From: Sulfurovum sp.
GTDB taxonomy: Bacteria; Campylobacterota; Campylobacteria; Campylobacterales; Sulfurovaceae
Length of the DNA: 11,854 nucleotides
Reading direction: 5' to 3'
Assembly: GCA_015490315.1 (NCBI GenBank)
Contig: WFYB01000020.1
Location: 1 to 11,854, forward strand
The notes under the pieces are model-generated. The model was given only the letters and a program-made list of their open reading frames with translations. It did not search any database and was not told the origin of the DNA. The number at the start of each line of letters is the position of its first letter. The first letter of the stretch is position 1. The position numbers were made by a program, and so were the translations under genes. Below, piece by piece: positions 1-5,857 of this stretch.

Positions 1-90
1 TAATTCCTAATTCCTAATTCCTAATTCCTAATTCCTAATTCCTAATTCCTAATTCCTAATTCCTAATTCCTAATTCCTAATTCCTAATTC
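1..90. repeat. Perfect heptanucleotide tandem repeat (TAATTCC on +)
   Basis: The 7-base unit TAATTCC is repeated head to tail from the first base: twelve complete units plus six bases of a thirteenth, with no mismatch. The array touches the left edge, so its full length is unknown. On the minus strand it reads GGAATTA and lies directly 3' of greA; the last partial unit supplies the greA stop codon and its last sense codon. Because 7 is not a multiple of 3 and every unit carries TAA on one strand and TAG on the other, stop codons fall in all six frames within about 21 bases. No function can be assigned from the sequence; perfect copies suggest recent expansion or ongoing slippage. Confidence 0.97.
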
Positions 91-572
91 AAGCTGATCT
101 CTTCGTAGAGAATCTCCTCGATATCGAACTTCTTCTTGCCTCCGGGCAGTGTCACTTCCACTTCATCGCCCTCCTCTTTACCTATCAAGGCACGTGCCAT
201 CGGTGACTGAAAGGAGATCAGACCGTTCTCAGGCTGGGCTTCCATACTTCCTACGATAGTATACTTGACCTCTTCACCGCTTGTCTGGTCACTGAGTATC
301 ACCGTCGAGCCGAAACTCACTCTCTCATGTGCCAGTGTAGAGGGATCAACAACCTGTGCACGTCCTACAATGTCAGTCAGTTCGGCAATACGTGCCTCCA
401 TCAGCCCCTGCTTCTCTTTTGCAGCATGATATTCAGCATTCTCTTTGAGATCACCCAGCTCTCTGGCTTCATCGATCACCTTGGCGATCTTGCCGCGTTC
501 GTGGGTCTTGAGCTGTTCAAGCTCCTCTGAAAGTCTATTGAATGTCTCTTCTAACATCGGCTCTTTTTGCAC
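84..572 (-). CDS. greA: Transcription elongation factor GreA
   Basis: GreA enters the RNA polymerase secondary channel and stimulates cleavage of backtracked RNA, restarting stalled complexes. The 162-residue product matches the usual family length (E. coli about 158). Residues 1-76 form the antiparallel coiled coil, and its tip carries the hallmark run DLKENAEYHAAKE, with D41 and E44 as the acidic pair that helps hold the catalytic magnesium. Residues from about 85 onward form the FKBP-like globular domain, including NGLISFQSP and ARALIGKEEGD. The start is GTG at 570-572, supported by an AAAGGA ribosome site six bases upstream and by alignment of its MQKEPM N-terminus with E. coli MQAIPM; the ATG at 555-557 has a poorer site. 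The gene is divergent from surE. The stop codon (84-86) and last sense codon lie within the heptamer repeat, so the exact C-terminus was set by the repeat boundary. Confidence 0.97.
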   Translation of the reverse strand: MQKEPMLEETFNRLSEELEQLKTHERGKIAKVIDEARELGDLKENAEYHAAKEKQGLMEARIAELTDIVGRAQVVDPSTLAHERVSFGSTVILSDQTSGEEVKYTIVGSMEAQPENGLISFQSPMARALIGKEEGDEVEVTLPGGKKKFDIEEILYEEISLN

Positions 573-578
573 GACTGA

Positions 579-584
579 TCCTTT
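579..584 (-). promoter_or_regulatory. Ribosome binding site deciding the GTG start of greA
   Basis: The minus strand reads AAAGGA, ending six bases before GTG at 572. This spacing is good, whereas the in-frame ATG five codons downstream (555-557) has only a GAG three bases away. It is the main reason for choosing the GTG start. Confidence 0.7.
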
Positions 585-603
585 ACGCGTTTATAGTGAT
601 TGT

Positions 604-609
604 ATTATA
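604..609 (-). promoter_or_regulatory. Probable -10 box for greA
   Basis: The minus strand carries a perfect TATAAT here, 31 bases upstream of the greA GTG. That predicts a leader of about 25 bases. No TTGACA-like -35 is seen at 16-18 bases upstream, which fits the -10-dominated sigma-70 promoters known in Campylobacterota. It lies back to back with the surE -10. Confidence 0.55.
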
Positions 610-631
610 GCAAAAGATTGAAGAGTTAGGT

Positions 632-637
632 TATAAT
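632..637 (+). promoter_or_regulatory. Probable -10 box for surE-tcdA
   Basis: A perfect TATAAT lies 27 bases upstream of the surE ATG, with no recognisable -35 box. Together with the oppositely oriented TATAAT at 604-609 it forms a compact divergent promoter pair in the 92-base greA-surE gap. The leader would be about 20 bases. Confidence 0.55.
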
Positions 638-664
638 AGCGGGAAAAATCAAGAGAATGGAACG

Positions 665-1447
665 ATGAAAGAGATACTGATTACCAATGATGACGGCTTT
701 GACTCCAAGGGGCTTTTGGCACTTCGCAATGCACTTGAGCCGTTGGGAAATGTCACGGTTGTAGCACCGACTACCGAAAAATCTGCTTGTGGACACTCGC
801 TGACACTCACACGTCCGCTACACTTTGTACAGCTTGAGGAGCGTTTCTACAAACTCGACGACGGTACCCCCTCAGACTGCATCTTCCTTTCGCTCAACAA
901 GCTTTTCAAAGAGCGCAAACCTGATATCGTCGTATCAGGGATCAATATCGGCTCCAATATGGGGGAGGATATCACCTACTCCGGTACGGCATCGGCTGCG
1001 ATGGAGGCTGTCCTGCAGGGTATCCCGGGTATCGCCATCTCTCAGGTCTATGCCGAAGCGGGCAAAAGCATAGATACCTTCGGATACAAGCTTGCACAGC
1101 AAACCATCTTTGAGATCGTTGAGAAGGTATTCAAAGGGGACTTCCCACTCCCTCCCCGTAAATTTCTCAACATCAATATCCCGCCCATCGCGCCCGACCA
1201 ATGCAAAGGACTCAAGGTGACCCGTGCCGGTAACCGTCTCTACGCACACAATGCCCAAGTACACATCAACCCCAGAGGCAAAGAGTACTACTGGATAGGA
1301 CTTCCTGAACTGGGCTGGATGGATACACCTGGTCACACAACCGATTTCGAGGCGATCAACGACGGCTATATCTCCATCACACCTGTAGAACTCGATATGA
1401 CGGCACATAATGAGATAGCATCACTGCAAGCGTGGATAGAGCGATGA
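665..1447 (+). CDS. surE: 5'/3'-nucleotidase SurE (stationary-phase survival protein)
   Basis: SurE is a cytoplasmic metal-dependent phosphatase that removes phosphate from nucleoside 5'- and 3'-monophosphates. The 260-residue product has the family N-terminus MKEILITNDDGFDS, with D9 and D10 as metal ligands. The APTTEKSACGHSLTL segment follows with S40, and SGINIGSNMGEDITYSGTASAAMEA contains N94, the fourth ligand position of the family. Length is normal (about 250-260). The start is ATG at 665; its ribosome site is weak (AAGAG or GGA close to the ATG). The last codons overlap the tcdA start as ATGA, pointing to a two-gene transcript with coupled translation. Confidence 0.97.
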   Translation: MKEILITNDDGFDSKGLLALRNALEPLGNVTVVAPTTEKSACGHSLTLTRPLHFVQLEERFYKLDDGTPSDCIFLSLNKLFKERKPDIVVSGINIGSNMGEDITYSGTASAAMEAVLQGIPGIAISQVYAEAGKSIDTFGYKLAQQTIFEIVEKVFKGDFPLPPRKFLNINIPPIAPDQCKGLKVTRAGNRLYAHNAQVHINPRGKEYYWIGLPELGWMDTPGHTTDFEAINDGYISITPVELDMTAHNEIASLQAWIER

Positions 1448-2085
1448 GATTTGAGCGCTGCCGTATGCTCTTTGGCGAAGAGGGCTTTGAGAAGCTTCAA
1501 AAGGCAAAGATCCTCATCCTCGGTGTAGGCGGTGTAGGCTCCTATGCACTCGACTGCCTCTACCGATCCGGGGTCAAAGATATCACCATTCTTGACTGTG
1601 ACTGCTATGATGAGAGCAACCGTAACCGCCAGATAGGCTCTGACGCTGTGGGAGAGAGCAAAGTAGAGACACTCCTCTCACTCTATCCAGGTATCTATGG
1701 GGTTGAGACACGTATGGATATGGCATGGGTGGCATCGTTTGACTTTGAGCCCTATGACGTCATCATAGATGCTGCCGATACCACCCGTGTCAAGATCGAG
1801 GTCGCCAAAAAATGCTACAAAAAACTGATCATGGCGATGGGCTCGGCAAAACGCTATGATACATCCAAGATAGAAGTAGCAAGTATCTGGAAGACGCACG
1901 GCAATGCTCTCGCACGCAAGGTCCGTAACGAACTCAAAAAAGCGAAGTTTGACAGAAATTTTACAGTGATATTTTCCCCGGAAGAGGATAGATGCAAGGA
2001 GAAAGGCTCCTGTGTCGCAGTGACCGGTGCCTTTGGACTGACCGCCTGCTCAGAGGCGATCAAACGGATACTCGATCAGAATTAA
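1444..2085 (+). CDS. tcdA: tRNA threonylcarbamoyladenosine dehydratase-like E1/ThiF-fold protein (TcdA/YgdL family)
   Basis: TcdA (CsdL/YgdL) uses ATP to convert t6A37 of tRNA to its cyclic form and belongs to the E1/MoeB/ThiF superfamily. The 213-residue product starts with the family pattern RFERCRMLFGEEGFEKL. The Rossmann nucleotide loop GVGGVGS is at residues 27-33, an acidic strand end LDCDCYDESNRNRQ at about 50-63 contains the R-N-R-Q signature, and VIDAADTTRVK follows. The end CVAVTGAFGLTACSEAI resembles the family C-terminus. It is shorter than E. coli TcdA (about 268), consistent with compact homologues. ATG at 1444 is chosen because it overlaps the surE stop as ATGA; an in-frame GTG at 1432 would extend it by four residues. 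Family membership is clear; tRNA substrate assignment rests on homology to TcdA rather than MoeB/ThiF, supported by the N-terminal motif. Confidence 0.88.
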   Translation: MRFERCRMLFGEEGFEKLQKAKILILGVGGVGSYALDCLYRSGVKDITILDCDCYDESNRNRQIGSDAVGESKVETLLSLYPGIYGVETRMDMAWVASFDFEPYDVIIDAADTTRVKIEVAKKCYKKLIMAMGSAKRYDTSKIEVASIWKTHGNALARKVRNELKKAKFDRNFTVIFSPEEDRCKEKGSCVAVTGAFGLTACSEAIKRILDQN

Positions 2086-2513
2086 ACCTCTACGCTGCCG
2101 CAGTATCCGCATTTTTTGGCTTCGATAGGAATCTCCATCGCACACTCGCCACATTTTTTGGTCGTCGGTGCCGCTTCAACTTCCGGCTCTTTCATTTTGT
2201 TATATGCCTTGATGAACATAAATACCACAAAGCCAAGGATCACAAATGAGATCACATCGTTGATAAAGATACCGTACTTTATCGCCGGTGCACCCGCTTT
2301 TTCGACCGCTTCAAGAGAAGCATACTCTTTGCCGTCAAGCGGAATAAACAGCTGAGAAAAATCGACATTGCCAAGCAGCTTTCCTACCGGGGGCATGATC
2401 ACATTGTTGACCAGCGACTTAACAACCGTTGCAAAAGCGGCACCAAAAATGAAACCGACCGCCATATCTACCATATTTCCCTTGATGAGAAACTTTTTGA
2501 ACTCTTCTAACAT
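2082..2513 (-). CDS. mscL: Large-conductance mechanosensitive channel MscL with C-terminal zinc-ribbon-like tail
   Basis: MscL forms a homopentameric inner-membrane pore that opens under membrane tension and releases solutes during osmotic downshock. The 143-residue product begins MLEEFKKFLIKGNMVDMAVGFIFGAAFATVVKSLVNNVIMPP, the typical N-terminal helix and pore-lining TM1 (about residues 14-45). A periplasmic loop and TM2 follow (about 84-104, NDVISFVILGFVVFMFIKAYNKMK). In place of the usual charged C-terminal helical bundle, the end carries C121-x2-C124-x10-C135-x2-C138, a pattern typical of a small zinc ribbon facing the cytoplasm. An AAGGA ribosome site lies upstream of the ATG. The stop codon overlaps that of tcdA, which converges on it. 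Confidence 0.95.
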   Translation of the reverse strand: MLEEFKKFLIKGNMVDMAVGFIFGAAFATVVKSLVNNVIMPPVGKLLGNVDFSQLFIPLDGKEYASLEAVEKAGAPAIKYGIFINDVISFVILGFVVFMFIKAYNKMKEPEVEAAPTTKKCGECAMEIPIEAKKCGYCGSVEV

Positions 2514-2542
2514 TCTTTTTCCTTTATATGTTGAGATAAAGA

Positions 2543-2548
2543 ATTATA
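2543..2548 (-). promoter_or_regulatory. Probable -10 box for mscL
   Basis: The minus strand reads TATAAT 29 bases upstream of the mscL ATG. The surrounding bases are nearly palindromic (ATTATAAT), so a plus-strand TATAAT at 2545-2550 also exists, but nothing downstream on that strand needs it. No clear -35 box is visible. Confidence 0.5.
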
Positions 2549-2590
2549 ATAGAAGAAAATATAAACAAGGCTTAAAGGAAAATTAAAGTA

Positions 2591-2608
2591 GCAGCGACAA
2601 AGCGCTGC
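2591..2608 (-). terminator. Probable intrinsic terminator of ccsBA
   Basis: GCAGCG (2591-2596) pairs with CGCTGC (2603-2608) across a six-base loop. The hairpin lies 12 bases after the ccsBA stop. On the minus strand it is followed by TACTTTAATTTTCC, an imperfect U-rich tail. It would separate ccsBA transcription from the downstream mscL gene, which has its own -10 box. Confidence 0.5.
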
Positions 2609-2619
2609 CTTAGAGGATA

Positions 2620-5600
2620 TCAGGAGAGTTTTCTGTTGCGTGCTGCAAGGAGTGTCAGCACCAAAAGACTCGCAACTGCCACATAGACCCATGTAGGGAT
2701 CGGTACCGGATCACCTGCCGCGTAGGAGTGGAGTCCGGAGAGATAGTAGTTGACCCCAAAATAGGTCATCAGTACCGAGAAGTATGCCCATGTCGAAGCA
2801 ACATTGAAAACAAAGTTCGACTTGAGCTTCGGAATGAAGCGCAAGTGCAGCACAGTCGCGTAGATCAAGATCGTCACGGCTGCCCAGGTCTCTTTGGAGT
2901 CCCAGCCCCAGTAGCGTCCCCAGCTCTCGTTTGCCCAGACACCGCCGAGGAAGTTACCGATCGTCAAGAGATAGAGCCCGACGATGAGTGACATCTCCGC
3001 AAGGTTGGTCAACTCTTTGATCGAGCGGTCGATATTGGGATGTCCGTTCTTTCCTCTGAGGATATAGAGAATCAGTACCAGGAAAGAGAGGATCGATCCC
3101 AGACCGAAGAAGCCGTCTCCTGAGATGATCGTCGCCACATGGATCATCAGCCAGTAGGATTTGAGGACAGGCACCAGGTTGGTGATCTGCGGGTTGATGA
3201 AGCTCATATGCGCTACGAGCATCGTGATCCCCGTGAGTATCATCGCACCTGCCAGAGCAAAGGGTGAGCGACGCGCAAATACAAGCCCTGCAAGCGCAGT
3301 TGCCGCAGCAATAAAGACGATCGATTCATAGGCATTGGACCAGGGGGCATGTCCTGCAATATACCAGCGGATACCCATACCAATGATATGTGCCATAAAA
3401 CCAAGAGCAAAGAGTGTCAGCATAATACGCATAATCCACTTCATGGGGAAGCTCGGCTTAAGTACATGGATAAATGCAAATATCAGCATCAAAAGCCCCA
3501 ACGTCAGATAGTATGGGAAAAGCTTGCTAAAGAGTCCCAGCTTGTTATACCAGATCTCCCATTTGATATGACTCTCGCTCGGTTTGACCGCAGCACCGTA
3601 TTTGTCCTGGAACTTCTGTATCCCTTTGAGTGCGAGATCCGCATTCGCCCAGTTGCCTGTTTTCAGTCCCTGAGAGACCATCTGGAAATAGGCGGCGATG
3701 CTCATCTTGACCTCTTCTGCCTGTTTGGGCTCGAAGTTTTTGATCGCATCCATCGGTGCGTACCACTTGTTGTTTGGGTCTCCCGCTTTGGGGTAGATAC
3801 GCAGGATCGAACCCTGGTAGGTCATATAGGCAACATTGACACGTTCGTCTATCTTGATCAGCTCTTTGTCATATTTGCTCTGCTCCAGCGGTTTTTTGCG
3901 TGTCGCTTTGGTCACAGCATCAAAGATCTTGTAGCTGCCGTCACCTTTGTTGAAAAAGTCTGTGAATGCAGCGAATTTCGCATCTTTGGGGAGTCCGAGG
4001 TCTTTGGCAATCTTGGGATGTCCTATCTTGATCATCTTGACATTTTGATAGAGCTCCGGCTGTACCACCATACCCAAAAACACCTGCATGGGCTCCAGCC
4101 CAAAAACGGAAGATTTGCCGGTGATCTTGGCGACAACATCGTGTGCTACAGTATCAACCGGCTTCATACGCCCTTTCTGATCCTGCACGGCAAGTTCACC
4201 AAATCGAATCGCATGTGCCTTGTCATAGGCACTCATCATCTTCAACTGCTCGGCAGTCGGCTGCGGTGACGCAGCCTGTGCATGCTGCGGTGCAAAAGCC
4301 ATAAGTGTGACAAAGGCTGCCGCAATAGCACCCTCCTGAAGCTTTCTTGCTCCCCGAAGAAGTTTTTGGAAACGGCTGTTTGGATGGAAGAGACTCCAAA
4401 TCATCCCGATTGCAAGAAGGATATATCCAAGATAGGTGATCTTGGTACCCGGATCATGGTTTACCGAGAGGATCGTTCCTTTCTCATCCCTGTCATATGA
4501 GGATTGAAAGAGACGGTAGTTGCGATGGTCAAGGATATGGTTCATATAGATATGATAAGGCATCGTGAGGTTCTGCTCTTTGTCGATGAGCACCACCTTG
4601 CTCGAGTAGGATGCCGGTGTCATGGAGCCGGGGTAGCGGGCAAGTTCAAAGTCATTGAGTTTGATTGCAAAAGGAAGTTCGATCACTTTGGCACCCAAAC
4701 GCATATCAATTGAGACGCCGTCCAAATCAAGATGCTTGAGTTCTCCCACAATACCCTTTCTTGGCTTTAGCGTCACTACTTTGCTTTTGTCGCCGACAGA
4801 AACTTTCATCTGTACAAACTCAGGTTTTCCTGCTTTTGTCTTGAGACTGTGTGAGACAGTCTTGAGTTTCGCTTTGGGCTGTACATCTTTGAGTACAACC
4901 GCATTGCTGCCGAAACGATAGAGAGTACGGCGTTTGAGGTCATTGATACCTGCACTGAGCTCACCCATCTGACGTGTATCCATACTCAATGTCTTGATAA
5001 TAAACGGGAACTTGACTTTCAAATGATCTTTGTCTCCGTAAATCGCAAAAGTAGGTCTGTCTGTCGGCAGTTTATCGACATTGTATGCGATATAAAAGGC
5101 ACCCATATCTTCAATCTCACCAGGCTTAAGGTAATGCATCTCACCCTTCCCGCCTGCAGAGATCTTCAACTCTAAAACAGTATCTCCGTTAGGATCAGGT
5201 ACCACTTCAGTATCAGCAGTAGGCAGATATTTTAGTAGATCAATCTTGACTTTTTTATCACCCATATCAAGGGTCTCAGAGAGATGGTTGGGAGTCATCG
5301 TAGAGAAATAAACCTCTTTTTCAAGCGCTGCCTTTTTTGCTTTGTCGGCAGCGACAACTTCAAGTATCTTCGCATCAGATACCATGGTATTGGCTGTCTG
5401 TCCCTCACGAATATGCATAATCCCTTCATAGCCGACGTACCGTGTTGTCAATGCACCGATAGCGATGATCACAAAGGAGAAGTGAAAAAGAAAAACAGGA
5501 AATTTCGTTTTGTAGGTTTTGTAACGCAGAATATTGTAGATCAGGATAAGAATAAAGTAGAGCAGAAAAAACTCAAACCATTTACTCTTGTAGATCAATG

Positions 5601-5727
5601 CGCGTGCTGTCTGTGTACCGTAATCATTCTCTATGAATGTCGCTGTCCCTATCAATGCACCAAAAAGGAACATCATAAGTACTGCCATTTTCATGGAGAA
5701 TATCTTCGAAAATATTTTGTCTACCAT
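2620..5727 (-). CDS. ccsBA: Fused cytochrome c biogenesis protein CcsBA (ResB-CcsA, System II heme exporter/synthetase)
   Basis: CcsBA carries heme across the inner membrane and attaches it to CxxCH motifs of apocytochromes c in the periplasm. The 1035-residue protein is a single-chain ResB/CcsB-CcsA fusion. The N-terminal half has three membrane helices (about 12-33, 51-67, 77-95), a long periplasmic ResB domain and a fourth helix (about 428-448). After a second periplasmic stretch, the C-terminal half holds the multi-helix CcsA part with GHAPWSNAYES (H793), YWLMIHVAT (H863) and the WWD heme motif WGRYWGWDSKE (W936-D943). TVLHLRF (H961) and GLHSY (H1000) complete it. By the Helicobacter scheme, H82 and H961 are the transmembrane heme ligands and H863 and H1000 the periplasmic pair. 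GAGGGG at 5737-5742 serves the ATG. Residues 449-487 resemble an internal signal peptide (see findings). No reading-frame break is seen. Confidence 0.95.
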   Translation of the reverse strand: MVDKIFSKIFSMKMAVLMMFLFGALIGTATFIENDYGTQTARALIYKSKWFEFFLLYFILILIYNILRYKTYKTKFPVFLFHFSFVIIAIGALTTRYVGYEGIMHIREGQTANTMVSDAKILEVVAADKAKKAALEKEVYFSTMTPNHLSETLDMGDKKVKIDLLKYLPTADTEVVPDPNGDTVLELKISAGGKGEMHYLKPGEIEDMGAFYIAYNVDKLPTDRPTFAIYGDKDHLKVKFPFIIKTLSMDTRQMGELSAGINDLKRRTLYRFGSNAVVLKDVQPKAKLKTVSHSLKTKAGKPEFVQMKVSVGDKSKVVTLKPRKGIVGELKHLDLDGVSIDMRLGAKVIELPFAIKLNDFELARYPGSMTPASYSSKVVLIDKEQNLTMPYHIYMNHILDHRNYRLFQSSYDRDEKGTILSVNHDPGTKITYLGYILLAIGMIWSLFHPNSRFQKLLRGARKLQEGAIAAAFVTLMAFAPQHAQAASPQPTAEQLKMMSAYDKAHAIRFGELAVQDQKGRMKPVDTVAHDVVAKITGKSSVFGLEPMQVFLGMVVQPELYQNVKMIKIGHPKIAKDLGLPKDAKFAAFTDFFNKGDGSYKIFDAVTKATRKKPLEQSKYDKELIKIDERVNVAYMTYQGSILRIYPKAGDPNNKWYAPMDAIKNFEPKQAEEVKMSIAAYFQMVSQGLKTGNWANADLALKGIQKFQDKYGAAVKPSESHIKWEIWYNKLGLFSKLFPYYLTLGLLMLIFAFIHVLKPSFPMKWIMRIMLTLFALGFMAHIIGMGIRWYIAGHAPWSNAYESIVFIAAATALAGLVFARRSPFALAGAMILTGITMLVAHMSFINPQITNLVPVLKSYWLMIHVATIISGDGFFGLGSILSFLVLILYILRGKNGHPNIDRSIKELTNLAEMSLIVGLYLLTIGNFLGGVWANESWGRYWGWDSKETWAAVTILIYATVLHLRFIPKLKSNFVFNVASTWAYFSVLMTYFGVNYYLSGLHSYAAGDPVPIPTWVYVAVASLLVLTLLAARNRKLS

Positions 5728-5771
5728 CGTCTAAGACCCCTCATAACCGCAAAAATCGGTGTAATATGGGG

Positions 5772-5777
5772 ATTATA
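5772..5777 (-). promoter_or_regulatory. Probable -10 box for ccsBA
   Basis: The minus strand reads TATAAT 44 bases upstream of the ccsBA ATG, preceded by GC. No -35 box is recognisable. It shows that ccsBA can be transcribed independently of polA, which lies upstream on the same strand. Confidence 0.5.
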
Positions 5778-5804
5778 GCCGATCTTTGCTAACGGATTGT
5801 TAAT

Positions 5805-5851
5805 TAAGAGTTATAAACTCTTATTCGATTTTTTCATTGTAACGATGTTAC
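5805..5851. repeat. Two inverted repeats in the polA-ccsBA gap; possible polA terminator region
   Basis: TAAGAGTT (5805-5812) and AACTCTTA (5816-5823) form an 8-bp stem with a three-base loop. A second dyad, GTAAC-GAT-GTTAC, occupies 5839-5851. A run of six T (5829-5834) lies between them on the plus strand. Both hairpins are just downstream of the polA stop, so they may end or stabilise the polA transcript. However, the minus strand has A-rich rather than U-rich sequence after each stem, so an intrinsic terminator in the polA direction is not well supported. Confidence 0.4.
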
Positions 5852-5857
5852 GAGAAT

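Noticed and set aside
1..90. CRISPR array
   Set aside because: The units are seven bases and contiguous, with no spacers.
3349..4269. 306-codon plus-strand open frame opposite ccsBA
   Set aside because: It is cysteine- and histidine-rich shadow sequence of a clearly coding minus strand, with no family resemblance.
5326..5353. CGCTGCC...GGCAGCG inverted repeat inside ccsBA resembling the terminator stem at 2591
   Set aside because: It is explained by alanine/lysine-rich codons (AADKAKKAALEK) and lies within the coding region with a 14-base loop.
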